Source: Celoporthe dispersa
Taxonomy: Eukaryota > Ascomycota > Sordariomycetes > Diaporthales > Cryphonectriaceae
Direction: 5' to 3'
DNA: 64,000 nt
Assembly (NCBI GenBank): GCA_016584495.1
Contig: WAID01000003.1
Coordinates: 3,286,001-3,350,000, forward strand
Position 1 is the first letter of the stretch. Each line of letters starts with the position of its first letter. Below, one piece after another: positions 1-12,461 of this stretch. The notes below the pieces were generated by a model. That model made no database searches, was not told the DNA's origin, and saw nothing but the letters and a program-made list of their open reading frames with translations. A program made the translations under genes and the position numbers.

Positions 1-1142
1 GGGAGTGCGGAAGGGCTCTAGCGTCCCACGCTCTCAAGAGGTGCACACCTTGGGCTCTGCCCGGGCTGGCGCTCACTGGGCTGGGCCCTGTACGCTGTAA
101 TAGTACATTGTACCATGCCTGCTCACTCCCTCTCACTGGCCCGCCCAGCCCTCCCGACCGCCGGCCCAGCACATCTCAGGCGCGTCCAGGGCCCTCCTCT
201 CCTCATTAGGGACCAGGACGGGCAGGGTGTGGTGGGCGTCGTCCCTCCTCCCACAGCGAAATATGCTTCGCACCCAGACCGTGCCATCAGCCCAGGTGCC
301 AGCCCGCCAGCGTACGGATTCCACCCCCAAACCCGGGCCTTTCTCCTTTCGCATGCCAGTCCCCATCTGCTTGCAATTCCCATCTACCACCCCCATCCTG
401 TCGCCGACTGGGCCGCCCTTTTTTTTTTTATTTCCTCCCCCCCCTTGACTTCTGTACTCTAGGACTGGGTTCGACAGGTGATGATGAGATGTTAATGGGC
501 TCTGACGACTGATTCGCTTGCTCTTTCTTGTTTGGATCCCTCAGCCTCGAACCCTCGACGTTCCCTCGCTGATTTGGAAATCCTGACGATCGCATCTCTT
601 GGCCTCGCCTCGCCTCGCCTCACCTCCAACCTGCCTCACCTCGCTCGACTGCACCGGGCACCGCGAGCCGCGCCCGTTCGTCGATCCAGCGATCCAGCAT
701 CCCAAGCTCGTCTTCTCTGCTTGGTGTCAGGCCTGAAGGCCCGAAGGCTGTCTCTCTCGCGAAGTCGAGGTGTGTGTGGGTCGTTTAGGAGGGAGCCAGG
801 GACATCGCCAGCGACCAACTCCGATGTGCCTCTATTTCCGACCCTTTTCAGTCTCGACAACGCACCATCCACATCCTGTTCCACCGCTCTTGTGCACCAC
901 CCACGATCTCGGCTGCTCTTCCTGTCGCTGCCTTCCTGCAGCTCATCTCTCCGGCCCTCACGCTTAGCCTCAGCCTCGATCCGTTCCGCACCCCGAATCC
1001 TCATCGCCTGGCGCACGTCTGAGCCGGGTCGCTGCGCTCGCCTCGCCTGTCCCGTCCGCCATCGAGGCGTAGGGTCCGTCCCACCCACCCCCTGCCCACC
1101 TCTCTTCAAGATCCGGCGGCTACCCAGCTATAGCGACCAGCC
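1..1142. other. Upstream region and probable 5' leader of the kelch gene
   Basis: No supportable gene. The stretch is C-rich and pyrimidine-rich on the + strand, especially 540-1140, as expected for a fungal promoter and 5' leader running into the ATG at 1143. The open frame at 532-1308 runs through this leader and overlaps exon 1 in another frame. Its composition is low-complexity Ser/Arg/Pro, so I do not count it. Confidence 0.5.
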
Positions 1143-4100
1143 ATGGCTTTTCTCTTCAAATCGAAGAAGCACCAGGAGAGGGCACTGGCCGGAGGTCGCG
1201 AGGGTATCAATGGCTCTCAGGGCTCCGTGCAGAGCCCGGATGCTCGCGCGAGGATCGTCAGGGACGAGAAGGCCAACACACATAGGTCGACGCCCACCGG
1301 CAGCCTGAACTCCATCGACAATGACGGCAGCAACGCGAGTCCTGACCAGGGCTTCAACCCCAACAACCTCCGCCGCGCCCAGACTGGCGACCCGACGTCC
1401 CAGATGGCCAGCGAGAGCCCACAACAGGCAAGTAACTCAACTCCCACGTCCATCCACCTGCCCTTCTCGTTTGTCCTCTTGCGCTTTTCTCCTATCTACT
1501 ACGCCGCAGTCTACAGCGCTCTCCCGCTGACCTCGTTCACTCTGGCAACTAGATGCGCAACGGCCCCTCGCAGACGAGCCCGAACTCATCGCTGTACCCT
1601 TGGTCCCAACGAAAGCTCAACTTCACATCCCCCCACCCGGGCCCCTTCCCCCGCTATGGCGCCGCTGCCAACGCAACCTCCTCCAAGGAGGGCGACATGT
1701 ACATCATGGGCGGCCTGATCAATAGCTCCACCGTCAAGGGAGATCTCTGGATGGTCGAGGCGGGAGGCAGTCTATCGTGTTATCCGCTACCCACCACGGC
1801 CGAGGGTCCTGGTCCGAGAGTTGGACATGCAAGTCTTTTGGTCGGCAACGCATTTATTGTCTACGGCGGTGATACAAAGATTGAGGACAACGACATCCTC
1901 GACGAGACCCTCTACCTTTTGAATACTTGTAGGGCCCCCTTCCCGTCCAACCCCTGCCGCGACCCCTTCCTCTTCGGCCTAGGTCTCATTATACTAACGT
2001 GTCTCAAGCAACGCGACAATGGTCAAGGGCCCTGCCGGCCGGGCCACGGCCCTCGGGTCGATACGGCCATACCTTGAATATCCTGGGGTCCAAGATCTAC
2101 ATATTCGGTGGCCAGGTCGAAGGCATCTTCATGAACGACATGGCGGCATTCGACCTGAACCAACTGCAGATGACTAACAACCGGTGGGAGATGCTCATGC
2201 TGAACAATGACTCCGGCGCCGCAGCCCCGAGCAAGGTCCCACCGGCAAGGACCAACCACACGATGGTCTCTTTCAACGACAAGATGTATCTGTAAGTCTT
2301 GGGTCCAATCGAGAGCGATTCTCCCCCCCCCCCCAAACCGGCGGCATTTCTGATTTCAGTGCAGCTTTGGAGGTACAAACGGGTTCCAATGGTTCAACGA
2401 TGTCTGGTCTTACGATCCGGCGACAAACTTGTGGACACAATTGGATTGTATCGGCTATATTCCCGTGCCTCGTGAGGGTCACGCCGCCGCGCTCGTCGAC
2501 GATGTTATGTACATCTTCGGAGGTCGGACCGAAGAAGGCGCCGACCTGGGAGATCTGGCAGCTTTCCGCATCACGTCTCGACGCTGGTATACCTTCCAAA
2601 ACATGGGTCCGTCCCCGTCGCCGCGCTCAGGTCACACCATGACGACAGTCGGCAAGATGGTCGTCGTGGTCGGAGGTGAGCCGAGCCAGGCAGCCCCGCC
2701 GGTGAACGATCTCTCCATGATCTACATGTTGGACACGACCAAGATTCGATATCCCAGCGATTCACAGATACAGTCACAGAGGACGCCCGGACAGCGGCGG
2801 CCCAGCATCGCGGAACCACCATCTCAGTACGCTCGCGGCGCGCCATCCCGAGAGGGCTCCCAGGGGCCACCAGACCAGAGGAGGATCATGCCAAGAGAGG
2901 GAGGTGTAATGAACAGCCCAAATGGTGTGAGGGGCATCAATGCACCGGACGCAAATGGCGTCAGCCCCCCGGGTCAGGCTCACGAGGGCCCAGGGCTGGT
3001 CCTGCAGGGCCGCCTCCGAGCGGGCCGCCCCCGCAGGGCCAACCACCAAGGCCGGGAGTGAGCTCACGACCTGGCAGGAACACATCTCTAGAGAGGAACG
3101 ACTACATGGGCACTACGCCGAACCACTCGCCACCAGTACAACAAGAAAAGACGGACAACGCAGGAGTCAATGGACGGCGCACCCCAACATCTCAAGCAAC
3201 CAAGTCAGGCCCTGGGAGCGAGACCGTGGCTGCCGAGGTGGCCGCGGCGGCCGCGGCGGCGACGACCACGGCGACGAAAAGTGGGAGGGGTACGCGTCAG
3301 ACACGAGGGCAAGGCTCGGTGGACAGCACAGCAGACCCAGCTTCCAGAAGTGTTGTCACATCCCCACCTGGGTCCAGCGCCGGCCCGGCCCCAGCTGCAG
3401 CTCCAGCCGCGGCCGCGACTGCTGCTGTTGCTGCTGCTGCCGCTCCAGCTTCGAGTCCAGCTGTGACGATCTCGAGCCCTGCAGCAGGGCCGCCGCCAGC
3501 CAGGCCAGCCTCTCCACCGCCACCTACACGACAACCTAGCAACCCAGTATCACGGCGGTCCTCGATGCGCAACTCGCAGACGGTGGCTCTCTTGAAGGAG
3601 TTGGACGCAGCACGCAACAGAAATGCCTGGTATGCATCGGAGCTGGAGTTGGCTCGGAAATCCGGATATGTCGCAAATGCGTCTCTGAGCCCCGTTCTGG
3701 ACAGCCGTGCTGCAGAGACGTTCGACGATGACGACAAGCCGCTGATCGAGGCCCTGCTGGCTATGCGGACAGAAGTTGCTAACGTGCAGGCCTCCCTCGA
3801 TAAGCAAGCCGTACTGGCTTCTAGGCATATTGCCGAGGCCGAAAAGCAGAGAGATGCTGCTATCCAGGAAGCTGCACATGCGAAAGCGAAACTGGCGGCT
3901 TTCAGCAGCGGCGATGCGACCTCTGCGTACCCGGATGCCGACCGCGAGGGAGAGGGGCGGTCCAACGAGCTCGGTCGTAAGCTCGCTGCGGCGCTGACGG
4001 CCCAGCGGGAGCTGCAGAACGCTCTGGATCGGATGTCGACAGATGTGGATGCTGAGAGGCGCGCTCGCAAGATTGCAGATGACACGGTAGCTGCCGCCGA

Positions 4101-5968
4101 AAAGCGTATGGCTGCCCTGGAGGCGTACAAGCAGCGGAGTTCATCAGAACTAGAGCAGTTGAAGGCGGAGTTGCATATGGTGCAACGTGAGGCAAGGGAA
4201 CAGTCCGTTCTTGCTCACGAGGCTCAAGCCGCTCTTCAGTTGCTGCAGGCAGAGAAGACGCGGTTCGAGACGCAGTATCACGAGGCTGTCGGCAGCTCGA
4301 AGGACCACAACGACACCATGGAGTCCCTCCGTGACGCCATCCTGGCATCGGCCGAGACCAAGGCTCACCTGGAAGCGAAGCTGGACGAGGAACGAGCGCT
4401 CCGGGAGAAGGTCGAGAACAAGCTGACAAAGCTGAAGGCCGAGCACGAGGCCCGGACTGCCGAGCTGGTGGCAGCGACTCAACGCCTGAGAGACGCCGAG
4501 GAGCTCGCTGAGCGTCATGCAAACGAGGCGCGGACACACCGACAGGTGGTTCTGGCTGGCCTGGATAAGATCTCGACCCGCAACGTCTCGTCGACCAGCA
4601 AGGCAGATACCGACCGGGCCATGGCGCTGCAGGGCCAGCTTGATGCTGCCAATGCTCTGGTCAAGAGATACCAACAAGAGGCCGACGCGGCTTCGGACAG
4701 GCTGCGCGCTGCGGAGGAGCGGATAGCAGGCCTCGAAGCATACCAGGAACAAGCCAGTAGGGAAGGCGTTACGATTCGGAGGCAGTTACAAGGTACCCTC
4801 AGGGAGACGCAGTCGCTGCAGGCTGCCAACTCGGAGCTCAAGCACCAGCTCGCCAGCCAACAACTCGAGACCAACGCGGTCACCGTCCAGCATAACACGC
4901 TGAAGGACATCCTCGTTGAGCGAGGCATCAGCCCCACCAGTGCCCTCAGCCGGACTCGGTCCATCACGAGCCCGCGCGAGGGGTCTCCAGAACTGTCTAG
5001 AGTGCGCGACCTGGAGAAGCAGTTGGCCGCATCCCTTGCCGCCCATGAGGAGACGAAGCAGACGATGTCCTCCCAGTCTCACGAGTCCGAAGCTCAGTAT
5101 CGCGAGAAGCTTACGCAGCTCGAGAACGACTATCAGTCGGCCGTGCACTATGTCAAGGGCACCGAGAAGATGCTCAAGCAGCTCAAGGAGCAGCTGTCAA
5201 AATACAAGACGGAGAACTCGCGGCTCAAGGAGGAGCTATCTGATCTGGAGAGAAAAGGTACCGCCACCGCCGCCACCACCGGTGGTGATGCGCCGGCGGA
5301 CTGGGAGGATGAGCGCAGGCAGCTACACGACAAGATCGAGGAGTTGCAGGACGAGATCACGTCGTCATCCTCGCAGCTCGAGCAACAGCTGCAGTCGGTG
5401 CGCCAGCAGCTGGCAGATGCCCAGCGTGCGGCGCAGGACAACGAGAACGCCAACACCCGCCTCACCACGGTCAAGAAAGACCTGGAGCAGCTGCAGCAAG
5501 AGAACGCACTCCTCGAGCAGCGTGCTCACGATGCGGAGAACAAGGTGTCGATGCTCTTGGACCAAGTCGAGACCTCTGTAACCAACTACAGGCGCAGGAG
5601 CCGGCAGCTTCCCAGCATCGGCTCGACGGACCAGATGGCGGCCGCTCTTGCCAGTGAGTCTGCCACCAACGGTGGCGGCCACGCGCGCAAGGAGAGCTCG
5701 GAAGCAGGATCGGTCTACAGTCCCATGGGTGACGCGCGCAATAGTGCTGCGCTGGACAACCTGGCCAACGAGCTCGAGACGCTGCGCACCCACTGGGAGG
5801 CGACCAACAAGAATTATCGCCTCAGCAACACATTTGACTTCGAGACGACGCCGGCAGCAGCACCCTCAAGGCCCGGCTGGCACGAAGGACGAGGGCAAGG
5901 GGAAGACTGACGAGGGCTTGGGGCTGAGTGAGAGCCTGGCTGATTGGAGAAAGAGGTTGGATTCTTAA
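1143..5968 (+). CDS. tea1: Kelch-repeat / coiled-coil cell-end polarity protein (Tea1/KelA type)
   Basis: In fission yeast Tea1 is carried on microtubule plus ends and marks cell tips; the Aspergillus homologue KelA steers hyphal growth. About six kelch blades are visible, with cores such as MYIMGG, FIVYGG, IYIFGG, MYIFGG and VVVVGG, encoded from about 1680 to 2690. A Pro/Ala-rich linker follows (3000-3540), then a long heptad coiled coil (3570-5820). Exons: 1143-1427, 1553-1928, 2009-2291, 2365-5968. Intron 1 is a GC-AG intron; the others are GT-AG. Two single-base breaks are needed: one base missing near 2993 (in GGG), and one extra near 5872. The second restores the C-terminal LSESLADWRKRLD motif, which I recall as typical of the family. 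The corrected length is a whole 1,515 codons. Without the second correction the frame stops at 5910. An intron at 2907-3007 could also bridge the first break but is less attractive. Confidence 0.9.
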
Positions 5969-7781
5969 AAGATGGTGGTTTGGAGAGTGTCTGTCTCGAG
6001 TGCCGACCTCCTGCCTGCATTGAGGAAGGCCGGGGGGGTGTGGGGAGGTCCTTGACCCTCTCGATCGCACGAGGCGTCTCTTGACGGTTTCATGATTTGG
6101 CGTTCGGACACCTTTTCTTTTTTTCTTCTTTCCTAGGGAAGACACCCTATTTTTATGTAATGTTTCTTCTTTTGAAGCCTCCATTTTCTATTTTCTTCCT
6201 CAGACCACCTACAGCCCTCTCTCTGCGATGTCGACCTTCTCGCTCGTCAGCTTGGTCACATCACTCCTGCAGAGGGAAGCGGGACTGCTTTTTCTAGGTT
6301 TTTGTATTTTTTTTTTTCCTGTTCCCCTCAGGATTGCCTATTCCCTCCGGTTGTTGCATACCCCGCGCTACTTATTCACACACATAACCCATGAGTTCCC
6401 ATGTGTATGTCAGATTTGAAGAAAGACAAAAACAAATAATTGACCTTTTGGGTGGAGAAGGATGGTTTGGTTTTGGGGTTGTCTTTTTTCCCTTTTTCTT
6501 CCTCTTTCTTTCTTTTCCTTTTTCTTCTTTATAGCGGGTAGGGGATTTCTTGTATGTATGTACGTACATATGTACGATAACATGGTAGATGTGTTTCTTC
6601 TCGCCGCTATGCTATGGTGGCTTGTTGACAATATTGAGAGAGGTGTTGTGCATGTGTCGTTTCATGAATAGACCCGTGCTGTAAAAGGTATGACAGGATG
6701 TTGCAGTACGTCTCCCCGCGGGCTCCTTTCGAAAGTCGTCGTTCTGCGTCAAAGGTGCGTCGCCAGTCTGCCCTGCCATCATGGTACCTTTCACTGCATC
6801 TCTGCTCTGTGCTTCGTGGTAATCGTCACGACGCTAGATGTGACAGTTCTGCTTCAGCATCCACGGACCCAATCTTCCAGTACTACGTTTCCATCTGGAG
6901 CACACACAACCTCGAGACAAATTCGATCGAGCAGGGTTAGCTGAACAGGTACAACAAGGCGGGCTCGACATGGCTCCAGACGGGGCTATACTTTCTTTGC
7001 TTGAACGGAGTGACCTGCTGCTGTCCCTCACTCTTTCCAGCTGGTATGATGTTTTTTTACTGAACTAGAGAGGGAAATGACGAGAGAAGCAAGAATAAAA
7101 TGCTAGGTATTGAAGGGCGAGATGGTGGAGAGGCGATGGGGGAACGGAAAGAAGGAAAAGAAAAGAAGAGTCTAATTAAATCATTACCATTACAGCAAAT
7201 GAATGGGTATAATGCTAGATCAGAAATCTTGAGATAATCGTGTCTCAGTCCTATGAAGAAAATAAGAAAGAGACAAAAAACAAGCAGGTGAGAATCATCC
7301 ATATATGAATGATCTACTGGCAATGTAATATTAATATAGATGGTATATGACACACAGGAATTCCCAACAGAGCACATCGCTTCCCCTTCAGAGTAATAGG
7401 TAATGATGTGCAGATGCTGCCTGTCAGAGCCGTATCGCACACTGCCGAGGACTCAAGAGGGGGGCCATGCCAGTAAGAAAGCCAATTTCTGAGATGTCCA
7501 GGAGTTTTTGAAGCAGAACGAACAGGTCATGTCAAAGACTTAAGTATATTGCTAGGAGCATCAAGACCTCCCCCACCAACTACGTCCCTCCTCACACACA
7601 GGAGGGTATCAAGCACCACAATACCGCCAGAATGCAAGTCATCATCATCAATCAACATCATGAGCAAAAGATACATACAACATGGCCACCAACCAGCCCG
7701 AGAAGCAGACCGGAGGAACGAACGATACGCAGAACACACACACAGCAAACCAACCACCCACTAGCACAAGAGCATGGAAAT

Positions 7782-7850
<69 letters not shown>

Positions 7851-8011
7851 AAGAGGAAAGGAAGACAAAAAAGCCAGAGCAGAGCAGACTTTCACGCCTC
7901 GGTTTGCCAAGCAGCAACTTTCCTGCTACCCAGAACCTCCATGGCCCGTTGGAATGACCAGTAACAGGTCCGAGGGCATATTCACCTAGTAATCACTCAG
8001 GCACAGGCGCA
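5969..8011. other. Intergenic region, no gene seen
   Basis: The 3' flanks of the kelch gene (+) and the O-methyltransferase (-) converge here. T-rich tracts lie at 6110-6330 and 6480-6540, and a long (GA)n microsatellite near 7.8 kb. No open frame has gene-like composition. Confidence 0.6.
7785..7848. repeat. (GA)32 microsatellite
   Basis: An uninterrupted GA dinucleotide array of about 64 bases, the longest perfect dinucleotide array in the window. It lies about 160 bases beyond the O-methyltransferase stop codon. Confidence 0.95.
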
Positions 8012-9397
8012 TCAGTTCTGGTCGTCACCACCAGCCGCCTCGGACACAACCCCATCGGGCTTCCAGACAGCCTCAACAATACTCATCCGACACCCCTCGG
8101 GACGCATGACCCCCTAGATCAAGACAGAAGAAGAAGAAGAAGAATGTCAGCATCCATCACCCCCACAATACACAGATGAGCCAGGGAGCCCAGACGCACC
8201 TTGAACACAAACCGCTCATCCGCCAGGCGGAACAGCTCCCGGAACTCCGCCTCGGTCCGCTCCTGCGAGTTCAGCAGGGCCAGCATGACCATATCCATGC
8301 GACGCATGATCTTCTCGTCCCAGGGGTTCTCCTGCCCGGCATCGCGCAGGCAGTGGTCGTTGATGATGATGCGGGCCCCGGGCTTGAGCACGGGGACGAG
8401 GTTCTTGAGGATGTCGACGGCATAAGGGGTTGAGTAGTTGTGCATGATCCAGCGGAAGTAGTAGACGTCGGCCGCGACGTCCTGGGCCGTGAAGAAGTCG
8501 TGGTCCCTGAACTGCACGCGCTCGGCGACCTGGGGGTCGTCGCAGACGGGGCTCGGCGCGCTGGCGACCGTCCTGGGCAGGTCCTGCACGATGAACCTGA
8601 TGCCCTTCCACCTGCGGGCCAGGTTGACGCAGACGAAGCCGTGGCTGCCGCCGACATCCACAAGGGTGCCGCCGCGGGCGTCGACGTCGCCGAGGTCGCA
8701 CCCGTCGACAAAGTACGAGACCTCGTAGCCCTCGCCGCCCGTCAGGCTGGCCATGGCCTGGCCCATGCGCCTGGAGCGGTCGGCGTCCCTGCCAAAGGTG
8801 GCAAACATGGGCTCGACGTCGACGGTGTTGAAGGCGAACTGGTAGCCGGCGCGGGTGAGCGAGGTGGCCTCCGGGTGGGCCTGCAGGGCGGGGAGGACAC
8901 CGCTGGCGGCCGGGAAGATGTCCTCGACGTTGAAGCCGACCCAGGCGGCCAGCTCCTGGTCGGTGGCGAGGAGGCGCGAGGCGGCAGTGTGGGCGATGAG
9001 GTCGGGGCTGGGCTCGGTGAAGATGTGGTTGGTCATGGCGGTGCGGAGGACGCGGGCGAGGTTGACGGGGTCCAGGGGGGTGAGCTTCTGGAGGTCGGCG
9101 AGGGGGATGGGCCTGTCGAGGGGCACGAGCCTGGCTGGAGAGGGAGGGCGTACCTTCTCAGTTCCTGGGGTCTCTTGTTTGTGCCTGTCATGAACCTACG
9201 AGAGGAAGGATAGGAGAGGGGGCGGGGTTTGGTTTGTGGGTGTGTGTGTGTGTGTGTGTGTGTGTGTAGGTCTGAGCAGGTGAGGCGGGTGAGTGCTTAC
9301 CGAGACCATATCTGTAGATAACCTGGAGAGCTAGAACATCGAGAAACTTTTGTCAAGAGAGCAGCGTTGTCAGTTTACATGTGTGTACAGATATATA

Positions 9398-9437
<40 letters not shown>

Positions 9438-9856
9438 CATAAATGGGCAGATAGACAGGTCAGGTTCAAGGAGCCAAACAAAAGAAAAAAGAAAAGAAAG
9501 GGTCTCACCTCCCAGACGCCCCATCTCACGCTCTCTCGTGGGCCGATAGCCAGGTCTCGGAGCTGTTTCGTGGCGTGGATAATCTCCAGCCTGCAGTTCT
9601 GGATGTCCGCCGGCAGCTTGGGAAAGTCATCTGCGGCATCCACGTCGAAGGCAGGCATCGGCAGCCCTTTCTCCTCCATGTACCTCTCCAGCTTGGCCGT
9701 CTCCCTGCTGATCTTTTCCGCCAGCGCCGTCATGCTGGAGGAAGAGGAGGAGGAGGTGGTGGTGGTGGTCGTTGTTGTGGCCCCGTTGGGTGGTTGTGGT
9801 GGTGGTGATGATATCGTGGAGGAGGTGAACCACGAGACAGGACTTAGCTTGACCAT
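8012..9856 (-). CDS. SAM-dependent O-methyltransferase (fungal secondary-metabolite type)
   Basis: Transfers a methyl group from S-adenosylmethionine to a hydroxyl; the substrate cannot be told from sequence. The SAM-binding motif LVDVGGSHG lies near residue 285, followed by QDLP. RWIMHNY near residue 357 carries the probable catalytic-base His. The C-terminal RPEGCRMSIVEAVW is a family signature as I recall it. Exons on the minus strand: 9856-9509, 9346-9301, 9134-8200 and 8114-8012. The 46-nt exon supplies DVLALQVIYRYG. One extra base in the C run 8110-8114 must be ignored to keep frame into the last exon; the length is then 476 codons. An alternative start at 9733 (MTALAEK) gives about 436 residues, closer to the family norm, and skips a Thr/Ser homopolymer encoded by trinucleotide repeats. 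All three introns contain microsatellites. Confidence 0.85.
8127..8144. repeat. (GAA)6 in intron 3 of the O-methyltransferase
   Basis: A short trinucleotide array. On the coding (minus) strand it reads TTC and so doubles as the polypyrimidine tract just upstream of the acceptor. Confidence 0.9.
9240..9267. repeat. (GT)14 in intron 2 of the O-methyltransferase
   Basis: A perfect dinucleotide array inside the 166-nt intron 9135-9300. Confidence 0.9.
9391..9432. repeat. (AT)n in intron 1 of the O-methyltransferase
   Basis: A perfect AT array from 9401 to 9432 with a short interrupted arm before it, inside intron 9347-9508. It is self-complementary and could extrude as a cruciform. Confidence 0.9.
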
Positions 9857-12429
9857 CTTGGCGGCTTTCTCTGGAGAGGGAGAAGAGGGGGAGAAAAAGA
9901 CACTTTCTTCTGTAAGTATTGGTTGGTTGGCTGGCTGGCTGGTGGTGAATGTGAACCGGTCCCCGTCAATGACAGCCACTTCAGGGCGAGGCGAATCTGA
10001 TGACCTGCCTTGGTCTCAAGAAGACAAGAATGGCCAAAGCGAGTACGGGCGACAGCACCCAGAGCTTGCCACGCGAAGGCGAGCAGTTGGTTTTTATCCA
10101 GCGTCTCTCGATAATCCAAGACGAGTGAGACCGGTGAGGGAGAGGGTGGAAGGAAGATAGGGAAAGAGGAGGGCCCCAGACAGTTGTAGATCACCTCGGT
10201 CCCAAAATGCCCAAAAAGGAAACAAGGGAAAAAAAGAAAAAAAAAGGTCACAGAGATGTAGGTACAGTTGCTACCCAATCTTGCCTGTGTGCTCTTTGCG
10301 CCCCGGGATGCCGTCGTCTTCTTTTTTTTTTTCTTTTTCTTTTTCTTCCTTCTTTTTTCTTTCCCGCCCCTCCTTCTTTACAAACGGTCCCGGCGGAGAG
10401 GAACCTGGCTGCCGGACTGAGACAGCGTAAAGGCGTGCGTGGTTTCTACCTATTCCCCATCAAGATACCCAATGTGTTAGTCCCAGTAGGGGTAAATGCA
10501 AATGCAGGTTACACTTGTGATAAGCCACGGCTTTCTCTCGAGGGGGGAGGGGAGAGGAAGGGAGAGGGGGGAGGGAGGGGGCAAGATCAGCTGCCTCCTC
10601 CTCTCCTCCTCCTTCTCCTCCTTCTCCTCCTCGTCCTCGTCCTCGTCCTCCCCTCCTCGTCATCCCGCCCACCTTGCAACAGGTGAGCCTGCCGACAGAC
10701 CATCTCCCGCGGGACTGGAGCTGCGGTGAAGAGGGAGGGGCTAGAGCAGCCTGGCAGGCAAGGAAGACAGACGCATAGGCAAGCCATCGGTGAGGGTTGC
10801 CAGCGTTGGAGAGCTGAAGAGCCCGAGGGACGCCATGTGCCGATCCATGTTCCGCCGATGGTTCCACCGAGAGTTACCGACAGAGTGGGAAGGGAGGGTA
10901 GGGCAGAGGCTTACCTGGGACGGATGACGAGAGAAGAAAGAAAACAAGGAAGAGAGAGGGAGAGAGAAAAAGAGAAGAGAGCCGAGAGAAGAAGAAGAAA
11001 AAAAAAGGTGGGACAGGCGATATCTCAAGGTGACAACAGTAACGCTTTGTCTTGTTGATGCAGTGGTTGAATGAGTTGGTAAGTGATCAGTCCTGCGAGA
11101 CTGCAGAGACAATTGCTGCTGCTGCTGCTGCTGCTGCAAGTCAGTGGAACCATTCAGACCAGGCTAGCAGCATATCACCTTGTTCATAGAAGTGGTGGGT
11201 GGGTATGAATATGCGGGCCAGGGTGGAGGAGAGGAGGACAGAAGAGATTGGGTACACACATACGCCGGTGCTTGCTGGGCCACGAGAGGGTATTCAGCCG
11301 CTGCTGTGCGGATCTGTCAAGGGGGGGGGGGGGCAACGGAGTGTTCCACCAGGTGATTCACCGCCTGGAATTGTTGTATGTATCATGTATGTATGCATAT
11401 ATAAAAGTATATATATGTGTGTGTGTATGTGTGTGTTTGTGTCTGTGTCTGTGTGTATTTTATAAAAGACGACTCGTGTTAGACCATGTCCAGATTCCGT
11501 GGCTTGTGCTGTATGGCAAGTATTGTTGGAGCAGAAACCGAGTCTCCTGAGGTGAACTCTATGTTTTTTTTTGTTTTTTTTTTTTTTAAAAAAGAAAAAT
11601 CCTCAAGAGAGTACATGCACCCGGACTTTCTTTGTGATCTCGATGAGAGCCCGAGAGCAACAGGCGATGTTGACTAGTTCGCTAGTCGCCAAATGTATTG
11701 CAACAAGAAAAGCCCCCCTTCGTGGTGGTGGGTGGTAGTGGTAGTCGGCACAGGGTCTCGAGGCGCTGGGCTGCGTGGACCCAATCAGTTGATTACACAA
11801 TTTTTGTGGCCCAGGTGAGGAGGAGAGACGACAAGTCGGTTTCCCACGGGGGTTGGGACGATCAGCTGGGCGAGGGAAAAAGAGGGAGATAGTCGACGTT
11901 GTGCCATGCCCACCAGTCCTTGGCCCCCCCCCCCCAATACAACAGCACTACTACGGTTACAACAGACGTGGGAAAAACGACTCGCCCCACGCGAGGGTCT
12001 TGTCCCAACACCACGGAGCACCGTCCCGTTTATCGACAAGACCAGCGCTGGTGGGAACAAGGCTAACGGGGATTGCGAGCAGCATCAGCACAGCACAGAG
12101 GCAGCGGCCAGGGATGAGGCTCCTCCTGCAGGGCGATCCAGACCTTCCCTCGTCCTTCCCTCCTCCTCTCCCCCTCAGAGAGAGAGGAAGAGAGAGAAGG
12201 CCAAGGCCAAGGGAGAGGGGAGCTCCCAGTTGGAGAGGAGAAAAAGAAAAGACAACGGAAAAGGGAAGAGGGCTTCCTCCAAGAGGCTCTCTCTCACTGT
12301 CACTGTCTCTCTCAGCCAGCCAAGGAATCCGAGACACTGGGCATAGCTGGTGTGTGTGTGTGTGTGTGTGTGTGTGTCTAAACTAGACCCAGGAATCCGG
12401 AATCCCGGGATGCAAGAGTTTAAAAAACC

Positions 12430-12461
<32 letters not shown>

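Noticed and set aside
532..1308. 258-codon + strand open frame
   Set aside because: Overlaps the kelch start codon region in another frame, and is Ser/Arg/Pro-rich leader sequence.
2904..3007. Intron bridging the first frame change in the kelch gene
   Set aside because: A GT at 2907 and an AG at 3007 do restore phase, but a single missing G near 2993 gives a smoother Pro/Gly-rich linker and fits the indel pattern in the rest of the window. It is kept only as an alternative.
8440..9213. 257-codon + strand open frame
   Set aside because: Antisense shadow of O-methyltransferase exon 3.
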